From Prevotella sp. (lineage in GTDB: Bacteria > Bacteroidota > Bacteroidia > Bacteroidales > Bacteroidaceae): 64,000 nucleotides of DNA. The translations under genes and the position numbers were made by a program. Shown in pieces: positions 7,693 to 16,052 of the stretch (the stretch's first letter is position 1; each line of letters opens with the position of its first letter). The DNA is taken from assembly GCA_017619375.1 (NCBI GenBank), contig JAFZSL010000040.1, forward strand, positions 1 to 64,000. Direction: 5' to 3'. The notes beneath the pieces were generated by a model. The model saw nothing but the letters and a program-made list of their open reading frames with translations, was not told the DNA's origin and searched no databases.

Positions 7693-9993
7693 ATGAGAAG
7701 GAAATTCGTTCGATTCCTATGGGGAATTTTACTCGGACTGATCATTATATTCGCCCTTGGGGCTGTTGCCATCTGGAACGGATGGATCGGATACATGCCC
7801 AATATGGACGACCTGCAGAATCCTATCAGTAGATATTCCTCACAGGTGTTCTCTGCTGATGGAAAGATGATGGGAACATACGCATCCAGCAGGGACAACC
7901 GCATATCGACACCGTACAGCGCCATTTCGCCCAATGTCGTTCACGCACTCATCGCTACTGAGGACGAGAGGTTCTACGACCATTCCGGCATTGATTTCAA
8001 GGCGCTTTCCAGGGCCGTGCTCAAAAGGGGAATCATGGGTAATGAAAACGCTGGAGGTGGCTCCACCATCACGCAGCAGTTGGCCAAGCAACTCTATTCC
8101 GAGGTGGCGCATAGCAAGATTGAGAGACTCTTCCAAAAGCCCATAGAGTGGATCATCGCCGTCAAATTGGAAAGGACCTTCACCAAGGAGGAAATCATCA
8201 CCATGTACCTCAACTATTTTGACTTCCTTTACAACGCCATCGGTATCAAGAGCGCTGCCAAGACCTATTTCAACAAGGACACAAAGGAACTCAACATCGA
8301 GGAGGCTGCCACACTCGTCGGACTTTGCAAGAACCCTTCTTTCTTCAACCCCAAGAAGTTTCCCGAAAGATGCAAGGAAAGAAGGAACATCATCATCACG
8401 CAAATGTGCAATGTGGGATACATCACCAAGGCGGAATGTGACGAGGCCAAGGCAAAACCGTTGACACTGGATTTCCAGAAGTCTGGTGACAGGGAGACGG
8501 AATTGGGCATCGCACCATATTTCCGCGAATTCCTCAAGCAATACATGTCGGCCAAGAAACCCAGGAGGAAAGACTATCCTGACTGGAAGCAGCCGCAGTT
8601 TGTCATGGATTCCATCTACTGGGAAACCGACCCGTTGTATGGATGGTGCAACAAGAACACCCGGAGGGGAGGGCATCCTTACAACATCAACACTGATGGA
8701 CTCAGGATATACACCACCATTGACACAAGAATGCAGAGATATGCCGAAGAGGCCGTGTTGGAACATCTCTCACAGACGTTGCAGCCGGCTTTCAACGCGC
8801 AGGCAAGGGGTAGTTCGAAAGGCCCGTTCTCTTCCAAGATGTCAAGGCAGGACTATGAAAGGGTGATGAACAGGGCCATCAGGCAGAGCCACAGATACCA
8901 GGCCCTCAAGGCTCAAGGGGCTTCGGAGGCCGAAATCAAGAAAAACTTCGATACGAAGGTGAACATGAAGGTCTTCACCTACAGCGGGTTGGTCGACAAG
9001 ACCATGTCGCCGCTCGACTCCATCCTCTATTATAAGACCTATCTCAGGGCTGGATTCATGAGCATGGATGTGCATACCGGAGCAGTCAAGGCATATGTGG
9101 GAGGACCCAATTACGAGTATTTCCAATATGATATGGCCATGGTGGGAAGAAGGCAGGTGGGCTCTACCATCAAACCTTACCTTTACTCGCTCGCCATGGA
9201 GAATGGATACACGCCATGCGACAAGGCGCCCAACAAGGCTCAAAGATACGATGGATGGACACCGAGAAACGGAAGCAGGGCAAGATACGGAGCCATGGTA
9301 ACCCTCAAATGGGGACTGCAACAGTCTAACAACTGGATTTCTGCATACTTGATGAACAAGTTCCGCCCTCAGGCTCTCGTCGATCTGCTCAAGAAATATG
9401 GCATCAACAACCCGCAAATCAAGGCTACCATGGCACTTTGTCTTGGACCTTGCGAGGTCACCGTCGGCGAGATGGTCAGCGCATACACCACTTTCGCCAA
9501 CAAGGGCATCAGGTGTGCACCATTCATGGTGACCAGGATTGAGAACAGCGAAGGAAACGTACTGGCCAATTTCCATCCCATCTACACAGAGGTCATCAGC
9601 GAGAGCAGTTCTTACAAGATGCTTGAACTCCTACGCGCCGTCGTGGATGGAGGTACCGGAAGGGGAGTCAGAGGCATGGTCTCTGGAGAAATCGGTGGAA
9701 AAACCGGAACAACCAACAGCAATGCCGACGCATGGTTCATGGGGGTCACTCCCGAACTGGTCAGCGGTTGCTGGGTGGGAGGTGAAGACCGTGACATACA
9801 CTTCTACTCCATGGCGCTCGGACAGGGAGCCAAGGCGGCACTTCCCATCTGGGGCAAGTATATGAGGAAGGTCTATTCGGATGCAAGCCTTGAATACTCT
9901 TCCAGTTCCAAGTTTGACATCCCGAAGGGATTTGACACTTGCAACGACAAGCCTTCGCAGAACGAATTCGCCATAGAAGACATTTACGAATAA
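7693..9993 (+). CDS. Class A penicillin-binding protein (PBP1A-like transglycosylase/transpeptidase)
   Basis: This bifunctional inner-membrane enzyme polymerises glycan strands and cross-links peptides in peptidoglycan. The 766-residue protein has a membrane anchor at about residues 8-30. The GT51 domain follows, with catalytic Glu90 in EDERFYDHSG and GGGSTITQQLAKQLY. The transpeptidase domain has nucleophile Ser491 and Lys494 in GSTIKP, the SNN motif in QQSNNWIS, and Lys670-Thr-Gly in GGKTGTTNS. The C-terminal tail is short. Start ATG 7693 is set by the promoter position and by the membrane anchor. A terminator hairpin follows directly. Confidence 0.96.
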   Translation: MRRKFVRFLWGILLGLIIIFALGAVAIWNGWIGYMPNMDDLQNPISRYSSQVFSADGKMMGTYASSRDNRISTPYSAISPNVVHALIATEDERFYDHSGIDFKALSRAVLKRGIMGNENAGGGSTITQQLAKQLYSEVAHSKIERLFQKPIEWIIAVKLERTFTKEEIITMYLNYFDFLYNAIGIKSAAKTYFNKDTKELNIEEAATLVGLCKNPSFFNPKKFPERCKERRNIIITQMCNVGYITKAECDEAKAKPLTLDFQKSGDRETELGIAPYFREFLKQYMSAKKPRRKDYPDWKQPQFVMDSIYWETDPLYGWCNKNTRRGGHPYNINTDGLRIYTTIDTRMQRYAEEAVLEHLSQTLQPAFNAQARGSSKGPFSSKMSRQDYERVMNRAIRQSHRYQALKAQGASEAEIKKNFDTKVNMKVFTYSGLVDKTMSPLDSILYYKTYLRAGFMSMDVHTGAVKAYVGGPNYEYFQYDMAMVGRRQVGSTIKPYLYSLAMENGYTPCDKAPNKAQRYDGWTPRNGSRARYGAMVTLKWGLQQSNNWISAYLMNKFRPQALVDLLKKYGINNPQIKATMALCLGPCEVTVGEMVSAYTTFANKGIRCAPFMVTRIENSEGNVLANFHPIYTEVISESSSYKMLELLRAVVDGGTGRGVRGMVSGEIGGKTGTTNSNADAWFMGVTPELVSGCWVGGEDRDIHFYSMALGQGAKAALPIWGKYMRKVYSDASLEYSSSSKFDIPKGFDTCNDKPSQNEFAIEDIYE

Positions 9994-10006
9994 TGCTTTT
10001 TCGCAG

Positions 10007-10028
10007 GGGAGGTCTTTGACCTCCCTTT
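10007..10028 (+). terminator. Rho-independent terminator after the PBP gene
   Basis: GGGAGGTC pairs with GACCTCCC around a TTT loop and is followed by TTTAA, 14 bases beyond the stop codon. Confidence 0.7.
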
Positions 10029-10146
10029 AACACTTCTTGTAATATATATTCGCAAGTAAGGAAAAATGAGGTGTGAAGATGGTCTTAAAGAATTAAGGAT
10101 TGCATCATTTCCTCCCAAAAGGCGGTAAAAGTTGGCATATGTCCCT

Positions 10147-10251
10147 TTATCTCCTCTTTAACTCCCAAATAAATGAACATATGTCCCTTTAACTCCTCTT
10201 TAACTCCTTTTTAACTCCCTTTTAACTCCCTTTTAACTCCCTTTTAACTCC
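10147..10251 (+). repeat. TTTAACTCC short tandem repeat upstream of pncB
   Basis: Seven copies of TTTAACTCC, the last five at an 11-base period (CTTTTAACTCC) and the earlier ones more widely spaced, plus degenerate units such as CTTTATCTCC. The array ends 15 bases before the pncB start, so it lies in or just upstream of the mRNA leader. Related ACTCC-rich sequence occurs at 53755-53921. Unit length and lack of spacers rule out a CRISPR array. Confidence 0.85.
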
Positions 10252-10266
10252 AGAAAGTAGAATAAT

Positions 10267-11472
10267 ATGAAACAAATCATCACACATTTCACCGACGACG
10301 ACCTCTACAAACTTTCCATGTGCTGTGCCGTCATCCACAATTTCCCGCGAGCCATGGTGAAGTATTCCTTCGTGGACAGAAACAACACCGTTTACCCACA
10401 AGGCTTTGCCGAAGAGTTCAACAGGCAGGTGGCGGCCTTGGAAGAGGTGACTGTCACCAACGAGGAAATCGATTTCATGAAGAGAAAATGCCAATACATT
10501 CCCAATTGGTTCTATCCATACCTCAAAGGCTTCAGGTATTCAAAGGATTGGGTGAAGGCTTGGCAAGATGAGGAGGGAAGGCTCCACATCGAGATTGAAG
10601 GATATTGGGCCGACACCATCCTCCTGGAAGTGAAACTGCTGGCCATCATCTCGGAATTATTCTATATCATGACAGGACAGACCGGGAAACTCGACTACGA
10701 CAAATATTACACCAAGGCTTACGACAAGGCTGCCAGGCTGTTGGAGGCTGGATGCGTGTTCACCGACTTCGGCACAAGGAGAAGGGCTTCGTTCCAAGCC
10801 GAAGAGGTAGTGGTCAAAGCCATGCTCGAATGCTACAAATCAAGGCAATGGGAGGGCAGGTTTGTCGGCACCAGCAACGTCTATCTGGCCATGAAATATG
10901 ATGTCACACCCGTGGGGACAATGGCACATGAGTTCGTTTGCGCCATCGCTGCCATGTATGGGCCGCAGATGGCCAACCACATGGCCATGGAGGCTTGGAG
11001 AAACACCTACAGGGGAGCGCTTGGAACATTCCTCTACGACAGCTTCGGATGGCATGTGTTCAGTCTCAATTTCTCCGAGGACTTCGCCAACCTCTTCAAG
11101 GGCCTTCGTATAGACAGCGGAGACAACTATGAACAACTGATGAAGATTGTGGACAAATACAAGTCGCTTGGCATTGACCCGAAATCAAAGCAGGTCATCT
11201 TCAGCAATGCATTGGACACCGACAGGGCCATCAAGATTCAACAGTACGCCAAGGACTATTGCCTGCCATCATTCGGGATAGGGACGCATTTCACCAACGA
11301 CTTCGAAGGCGTGACGCCCATGAACATCGTCATCAAACTCGTGGCTGCGAAAATCACTGAGTCGTGGGATTTCTACAACGACACTTGCAAGCTCAGCGAG
11401 GACAAGGGCAAGCATACAGGAAAACCAGAGGTCATACGGCGATTCATGGACGCCGTGCATTTTAAGGAGTAG
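10267..11472 (+). CDS. pncB: Nicotinate phosphoribosyltransferase
   Basis: PncB converts nicotinate and phosphoribosyl pyrophosphate to nicotinate mononucleotide in NAD salvage. The 401-residue protein has the family landmarks: DDLYKLSM near the N-terminus, TDFGTRRRASFQAEEVV at about 166-182, VGTMAHEF with His221 at the position phosphorylated in the Salmonella enzyme, and IDSGDNYEQL downstream. Length fits the family. The unusual TTTAACTCC repeat fills its leader and no clear -7 box is visible. It converges on the next gene across a shared hairpin. Confidence 0.95.
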   Translation: MKQIITHFTDDDLYKLSMCCAVIHNFPRAMVKYSFVDRNNTVYPQGFAEEFNRQVAALEEVTVTNEEIDFMKRKCQYIPNWFYPYLKGFRYSKDWVKAWQDEEGRLHIEIEGYWADTILLEVKLLAIISELFYIMTGQTGKLDYDKYYTKAYDKAARLLEAGCVFTDFGTRRRASFQAEEVVVKAMLECYKSRQWEGRFVGTSNVYLAMKYDVTPVGTMAHEFVCAIAAMYGPQMANHMAMEAWRNTYRGALGTFLYDSFGWHVFSLNFSEDFANLFKGLRIDSGDNYEQLMKIVDKYKSLGIDPKSKQVIFSNALDTDRAIKIQQYAKDYCLPSFGIGTHFTNDFEGVTPMNIVIKLVAAKITESWDFYNDTCKLSEDKGKHTGKPEVIRRFMDAVHFKE

Positions 11473-11507
11473 GAGAGGCTCAAGTAATCCTTGCCTGGAA
11501 ATAGCAT

Positions 11508-11544
11508 CGCCCCCTGTCATGGAAATCATTCCTGGCAGGGGGCG
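11508..11544. terminator. Bidirectional terminator between pncB and the leftward gene pair
   Basis: CGCCCCCTGTCA pairs with TGGCAGGGGGCG (one wobble) around a 13-base loop, between two convergent genes. Confidence 0.7.
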
Positions 11545-11578
11545 GTGAAGTATAGGGGAGAGGTGAGAAGGAGAATGG

Positions 11579-11947
11579 TCAGAAGGTGATGCCCAAGCCT
11601 AAGCCCTCGAGGATGCCGCGAAGTTCGCCGGCGACACCCATGATGCCGTTGATGGCTCCGTTCTTGATACCTTCTTTCATATAGCGAGCGCATTCGCCCT
11701 CCAATTCACCGATTCTCCGGCGCTCGGCCGGCGTATAGTCGTATCGTGACATCTTCTTGCGGATGTCCATGAATTTCCCAACAGCATCCTCCCAGTCTTT
11801 TACGGTATAGTAACTGCCATTGTCGCGGATATCATATGCCAGGCGCTCCATCTGGTTGATGGCCGACTGTTTGGTGCTACAGCTGCACTGCAAGGTCAAT
11901 GTGGCTATGCCGATGAGCAGGGTTGCCACTAACGTACGTATTTTCAT
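11579..11947 (-). CDS. Small exported protein, probable lipoprotein
   Basis: The 122-residue product starts MKIRTLVATLLIGIATLTLQ and meets Cys residues right after the hydrophobic core (LQCSCS), which suggests a lipid-anchored envelope protein although the lipobox is not canonical. The mature part is charged and helical (RLAYDIRDNGSYYTVKDW, PAERRRIGELEGECARYMKEG) and ends in a glycine-rich stretch. I do not recognise a named family. I chose ATG 11947 over a start at 12112 because it begins the signal sequence. It follows the TPM-domain gene after 46 bases, so the two are probably co-transcribed and may act together in the envelope. Confidence 0.7.
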   Translation of the reverse strand: MKIRTLVATLLIGIATLTLQCSCSTKQSAINQMERLAYDIRDNGSYYTVKDWEDAVGKFMDIRKKMSRYDYTPAERRRIGELEGECARYMKEGIKNGAINGIMGVAGELRGILEGLGLGITF

Positions 11948-11993
11948 TGTTCTCTTTGTTTGGTGATACCTTGTTATATATAGTTCTTTTGGG

Positions 11994-13154
11994 TTACCAT
12001 TTGATGGTGGCACCGCCGCCACCAGACCTTCCGCCGCCATAAGAGCCTCCCTTGTTCTCCGGACGAGGTTGGGTGTCGGCCACCTTCGATGGCTTTTCAT
12101 CGTCATTGTCATCCTCGTCGGGGAGGTCCACTGCCTTCGTGGCTTTCTTGGGCTTCGTCCAGATGTTCTCTTCTTCCAAATAGCCGAACAGGAAACAAAG
12201 AACCAGGATGCACAAGACGTTCAGGCTCAACTGAGAACTCAACCATCTTTTCTTCGACACGGAAGGAGCGGGCATCTCTGCTTCGCCGGCACGCTTAGAC
12301 TCCAAATATCGATACATCCCGTCGGCAAGGTAAAGCATGGCGCTGTCGGGTTGCTGCAACTTCATATAAGACACCACGAAACGTTCGCCCAATTGGTTGC
12401 ATTCAGCATCGGTGAGTTCACCTTCCATATTGGAGGTGGGAGCGATGGTGAGGCTTTGCTGGTCATAGGCCACCACGATGCACACACCCTTCCCTTCGTC
12501 TTTGCTTCCTATGCCATATTTGTTGATCAGGTCTACGGCTGTGCGGTAGCTGTCGCCGCCCGCCAGCGAGTGGCAGATGACCATGGCAGGTTTCACACCA
12601 AGGTCCTTGTCCATCGCCTTCAGCAGGATGTTCAAACTGTCTACCGTCTTCGCGGAGAGGATGGTGTCGGAGTTGGTCACATAAAGGTTTGAATCCTGGA
12701 GGTGGACCATCTCGATGGTGTTCGCATTCCATTCACGAGACTCGCCTTGTTGAGCCACCGCCACCGTACGGCCTTTTGATTTCAATGACTCATGGATGGC
12801 CTGGTAACTGCAACTCAGCATGCTTGCAGACAGCAAGGAGGTGAACAGCATCGGATAAAACTTGTTCTTGAAACGCTTCAGGGGACTCTCTTGATTCTCG
12901 TCGGTGGGGTGGACGTCGACAAACTTCGCCCCGGCTTGCACAGCCTCCTCGGTGGCTTTTTTTGCGGCGGGCATCTCCTTGCCCCATTTGTTGATGAAAA
13001 ACAAGGCGACGGCCACCATGCACGCCCCGAACACCACGATGGGGTCGAAGGGGTGGAAGGCGAAAAACAAGATGGGGATGAGAAGGCCGAACAGCAGCCA
13101 TGGGACTACCGCACGAATCACACCGCTAAAAATACTTTTAAAAAACTTGCCCAT
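11994..13154 (-). CDS. TPM-domain membrane protein
   Basis: The 386-residue protein has two membrane segments near the N-terminus (about residues 13-55), a third hydrophobic stretch near 108-120, and a soluble domain at about 145-300. That domain has TPM-family features (LNILLKAMDKDLGVKPAMVICHSLAGG, KYGIGSKDEGKGVCIVVAYD). Another membrane helix lies near 325-345, and the C-terminal tail ends GGGGATIKW, a glycine-rich ending common in TPM proteins. TPM-domain proteins are envelope proteins with reported roles in photosystem repair or as phosphatase-like proteins; no reaction can be assigned here. ATG 13154 (MGKFFKSIFSG) is preferred; an in-frame ATG at 13220 is possible. Confidence 0.75.
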   Translation of the reverse strand: MGKFFKSIFSGVIRAVVPWLLFGLLIPILFFAFHPFDPIVVFGACMVAVALFFINKWGKEMPAAKKATEEAVQAGAKFVDVHPTDENQESPLKRFKNKFYPMLFTSLLSASMLSCSYQAIHESLKSKGRTVAVAQQGESREWNANTIEMVHLQDSNLYVTNSDTILSAKTVDSLNILLKAMDKDLGVKPAMVICHSLAGGDSYRTAVDLINKYGIGSKDEGKGVCIVVAYDQQSLTIAPTSNMEGELTDAECNQLGERFVVSYMKLQQPDSAMLYLADGMYRYLESKRAGEAEMPAPSVSKKRWLSSQLSLNVLCILVLCFLFGYLEEENIWTKPKKATKAVDLPDEDDNDDEKPSKVADTQPRPENKGGSYGGGRSGGGGATIKW

Positions 13155-13301
13155 TTTCGATGGATGTTTATTATTTTTTTCTATTGTTCTCCTGCGAATT
13201 CTCCTTCGGACCATGGTCATAGCCTACCTTGTATTCCTAAGAAAACAAGTCTTTTTGGCAAAGAACCAGCCCTGATGGATGGTAATACGGAAAGAATGGT
13301 G

Positions 13302-13309
13302 CAAATATA
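13302..13309 (-). promoter_or_regulatory. -7 box (TATATTTG) for the TPM-protein operon
   Basis: Reading leftward, TATATTTG fits TAnnTTTG. It leaves a leader of about 140 bases to ATG 13154, or about 75 bases to the alternative start at 13220. The rest of the 358-base gap 13155-13512 is AT-rich with nothing else recognised apart from the divergent -7 box. Confidence 0.45.
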
Positions 13310-13446
13310 GGCAAAAAATTCGATTTCACACCTTTGGGATGCCAAAAACCTTGGTCTTTTCAGTTTGTTTCACATTCTTGTTTCAAAATGTTGCATCACA
13401 AAAAGTATTGGTGACAAATCAAAAATCATAGGTCGGTGAAAATAAC

Positions 13447-13454
13447 TATTTTTG
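13447..13454 (+). promoter_or_regulatory. -7 box (TATTTTTG) of the 13513 surface-protein gene
   Basis: TATTTTTG matches TAnnTTTG and lies 59 bases before the start at 13513, leaving an A/T-rich leader. No exact -33 TTTG is seen. Confidence 0.5.
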
Positions 13455-13512
13455 TCTCGGAAATGAATTATTAATCTTTTTAACCAAATATTAACAACTA
13501 ACCATTTAATTT

Positions 13513-15219
13513 ATGAAGAAATTTTACTCATTACTAACTATGGTTTTGCTTACGGTTGGTGCCTATGCACAAGAAAAACCGTTTGTAGACCGAGTGATTA
13601 ACGGTAACTGCGAGGGACCGGAAACAACTTGCTTCTGGGTTCATGAGTACAGGGATGGTGAGCGTTTCGAAGGTGAGGCCGTAATCATCGAAGACCCCAC
13701 AGACCCCACGAACCATGTCGCCATCTCACGTGCTGTCGACCCTGACGATGCAGCTTCTCAGGATGACTGGGATACCCAGTTCTTCGTCTATGTGCAAGAG
13801 AAGATCAATGTGGGTGACGAGTACAGGCTCACCATGCGCATTCGTGCCGACAAGGCTGCCAACAGTCAGACACAGGCTCACAACACTCCGGGCGACTACA
13901 ACTATTGGTCGATGTGCGGTGACATCCCATTCACAGAGGAATGGCAGACCGTCGTCAAGGAAGGTGTCATCGGGCAGCAACAGGTTTATGGAAGTGACGA
14001 TCCCGAGACCTCTGAGAAAGAGATGCACACCATCGCCTTCAACCTCTATGTGTTGAAAGAGGCTAATACCTACTATTTCGATGACATCAAACTTGAGATC
14101 AGGGAAGCAGAGCCACCAAAGCCTCTGACAGATTGGTTCGACATGGTGAAGAACGGCGACCTCGCCACTGATGACGTCAGTTCATTTACAGGACGTGACG
14201 GCTACTCCGGCTCTTACAACGAAAGTGGTTCATGGGAGAGCATCGATACACCTGCACGTATTGTGGAAATCGACGGCGTGCGTGCCATGAACGTTACCTC
14301 CATAGCAGAAATGCCATTAAGAGAAGATGGCACGGCAGCAGACCTCACCGACTGGCAGACCCAGTTCTTTGTCACTATTCCTCATGTGTTGAAACTCAAT
14401 CAGCAGTTCCGTTTCAAGATGGACTACAAGGCTGACCAAGACGCGACCGTGCAAACACAGATCCATTATGAACCGGGCAACTATCTGTACTATCAAATGT
14501 TGGGCGATGTTAACTTCACTACAGAATGGCAGACTCTCGAGGTGGAAGGCACCATCAATTCCAACCAGTCGGGTGGCTACACCATTGCCTTCAATTGCAA
14601 CGTCCTCAAGGATGTCAACAACTACTATTTCAAAAACATCGTATTTGAGGTCAACGAGGCTGATGTCTTGGATAGTGAGCGCACCTTGGGTTCGGAGGAC
14701 ATTGTCTTGCCCGTGCCTGAGCCAGATGCTGAGCCTGCTGTGGCTACCATCGACATGACTCCTGCCGTGGAGGCTCTCGGATGGGATTTCGAAGAGTTGG
14801 TCTCTGGTGAGCATATGAGAGTGATGGGTGCCGAAGGATTCGTCAAGGAAAAGATTTCGCCAGTATTTACAGGTGCAACCATCAACGAAAAGGGTGAATT
14901 CGATCCCGAAGGATTCATCATCCTTGAAATCGATCCTGAGTCAAAAGACAACCAGGCAATATACAACATCAGCAACTTCGGTACGGAAGCGTTGGCAGAA
15001 GGACAGACCATCAACAGCAAAATAGCATTCTTGAGCAAGGGTGGCTGGTACTATATCTACAATATTGCATTTGTCAACCAGACTGGTTTCGAGGGCATCG
15101 ACGAGGTCAATGCCAACACCAATGTCAGCAACAAGGTTTATGACTTGACCGGACGCGAGGTGAAGAACCCGACAAAGGGCATCTACATCATCAATGGCAA
15201 GAAATACATCCAGAAATAA
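13513..15219 (+). CDS. Secreted or surface protein with two tandem carbohydrate-binding-like modules and a T9SS-like tail
   Basis: The 568-residue protein starts with a clear signal peptide (MKKFYSLLTMVLLTVGAYAQ). Two homologous modules follow at about residues 22-195 and 205-385. Each has a D-W-(D/Q)-T-Q-F-F-V strand and a matching (A/V)-x-T-Q-(A/I)-H...PG-(D/N)-Y segment, in the style of CBM/galactose-binding beta-sandwiches. A third region covers about 415-535. The last 30 residues (VYDLTGREV...GIYIINGKKY) look like a C-terminal sorting tail of the type IX secretion system. No catalytic motif was seen. It is flanked by its own -7 box and a strong terminator, so it is probably a single-gene transcript. 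Confidence 0.75.
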   Translation: MKKFYSLLTMVLLTVGAYAQEKPFVDRVINGNCEGPETTCFWVHEYRDGERFEGEAVIIEDPTDPTNHVAISRAVDPDDAASQDDWDTQFFVYVQEKINVGDEYRLTMRIRADKAANSQTQAHNTPGDYNYWSMCGDIPFTEEWQTVVKEGVIGQQQVYGSDDPETSEKEMHTIAFNLYVLKEANTYYFDDIKLEIREAEPPKPLTDWFDMVKNGDLATDDVSSFTGRDGYSGSYNESGSWESIDTPARIVEIDGVRAMNVTSIAEMPLREDGTAADLTDWQTQFFVTIPHVLKLNQQFRFKMDYKADQDATVQTQIHYEPGNYLYYQMLGDVNFTTEWQTLEVEGTINSNQSGGYTIAFNCNVLKDVNNYYFKNIVFEVNEADVLDSERTLGSEDIVLPVPEPDAEPAVATIDMTPAVEALGWDFEELVSGEHMRVMGAEGFVKEKISPVFTGATINEKGEFDPEGFIILEIDPESKDNQAIYNISNFGTEALAEGQTINSKIAFLSKGGWYYIYNIAFVNQTGFEGIDEVNANTNVSNKVYDLTGREVKNPTKGIYIINGKKYIQK

Positions 15220-15249
15220 GCAAATCTCTTTATAATACTGCATTCAAAG

Positions 15250-15282
15250 AAAGCGGCAAGGCTGATTCAGCCTTGCCGCTTT
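15250..15282 (+). terminator. Strong terminator after the 13513 gene
   Basis: AAAGCGGCAAGGCTG and its complement CAGCCTTGCCGCTTT form a perfect 15-bp stem with a small loop, 30 bases past the stop and followed by a T/A-rich stretch. Confidence 0.85.
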
Positions 15283-15289
15283 ACTTATT

Positions 15290-15460
15290 AGTCTCATAAG
15301 TCGTCCTATATAAGTCTTATACGTCATCTTATAAGTCTTATATGTCATCCTATAGTATTATAAGTCGGATAACAAAAACGCCCTTCGTGCAGAGCGCATT
15401 ATAACAATTACATCCTTCATACTAAGCGCAATATAACGATAACTCCCTTCGTGCAGAGCC
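15290..15460. repeat. Degenerate short repeats (ATAAGTC and CCTTCGTGCAGAGC families)
   Basis: The first 85 bases contain four ATAAGTC units alternating with GTCATC/GTCCT motifs. The next 85 contain three related units of about 26 bases: two with CCCTTCGTGCAGAGC and a third diverged (CCTTCATACTAAGCGC). No coding frame is supported. Confidence 0.6.
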
Positions 15461-15467
15461 CACTGTA

Positions 15468-15499
15468 GAGACGGGAAGAATCCGGATTCTTCCCGTCTC
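15468..15499. repeat. Perfect 32-bp palindrome
   Basis: The half-site GAGACGGGAAGAATCC is followed immediately by its exact complement with no loop, and is preceded by GTA as in other Bacteroidetes GTAGAGACGGG elements. It could be a terminator-like hairpin, a protein-binding site or a mobile repeat. Confidence 0.85.
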
Positions 15500-15547
15500 A
15501 TAGTAAGAATGTCAAACCCTAGGACTATAGAAAGTTGTGCGCCGAAG

Positions 15548-15662
15548 GGTCACGCCAAGAGGCAGCACCAAGAGGTCACGCCAAGTTTTGGCTATATCAA
15601 TCTGTTGTTCTTCAGGCAGGGTCACGCCAAGAGGTCACGCCAAGAGGACACGCCAAGAGGAC
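15548..15662. repeat. CACGCCAAGAGG tandem repeat
   Basis: Five copies of CACGCCAAG, most as GGTCACGCCAAGA units of 13 bases, in two clusters separated by about 40 unrelated bases. Short open frames cross it, but their sequence is dictated by the repeat. Confidence 0.75.
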
Positions 15663-15686
15663 ATTGCAAATCCAGTGATCGCATCT

Positions 15687-15709
15687 CCCCGCCCCTCAAG
15701 GGGCAGGGG
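15687..15709. repeat. GC-rich hairpin of a dispersed Bacteroidetes element
   Basis: CCCCGCCCCT pairs with AGGGGCAGGGG (one bulge) around CA. The element resembles CCCC-TCAAGGGG sequences scattered between genes in many Bacteroidetes genomes. Confidence 0.6.
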
Positions 15710-15849
15710 TGGGGTCTGTAACTTTTTGATTTTCTGACGTTTTACACCAAAATAACGAAGGCATGTTTCCTTGGTTCCTTAGGATAAAATCCCCAAGGAC
15801 CTTAGCGCACAGTATTGAAAAACTTTGGACATTCTCATCTATCCGTATA

Positions 15850-15938
15850 TGACGCTGAAAGCGTCACCTCTCAATAACCGTAGTGTCCGTAGGACCTGCG
15901 GTAGGCCAGAAGGAATTGTATGCACTCTGAAAGAGTGC
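15850..15938. repeat. Triple-hairpin intergenic element with twin GAA loops
   Basis: Two perfect 7-bp hairpins share the loop core CT-GAA-AG: TGACGCT/AGCGTCA at 15850-15866 and GCACTCT/AGAGTGC at 15922-15938. Between them, 15878-15901 forms a third hairpin (CCGTAG-GTCC with GGAC-CTGCGG). The arrangement resembles REP/BIME-like intergenic repeats of Bacteroidales. No transposase is nearby. Confidence 0.7.
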
Positions 15939-15984
15939 CAGTACATTCATCTATTATCTTAGCGGGGACACCAATAAATAAAAA

Positions 15985-16020
15985 AAATGGCCACCGGGAA
16001 AGCTGTCCCGGTGGCCATTT
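15985..16020. terminator. Strong bidirectional terminator
   Basis: AAATGGCCACCGGGA and its perfect complement TCCCGGTGGCCATTT flank a 6-base loop. It lies 33 bases beyond the stop of the leftward small gene at 16053 and is followed on that strand by a run of T. Confidence 0.88.
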
Positions 16021-16052
16021 AACGAAGGTGATATGTTCCTGTTTGTTAGGAC

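Noticed and set aside
10147..10251. Possible CRISPR array
   Set aside because: Units are about 11 bases with no spacers, and no cas gene is present.
15509..15737. Short frames across the CACGCCAAG repeats
   Set aside because: The residues merely reflect the repeat units and the GC-rich hairpin.
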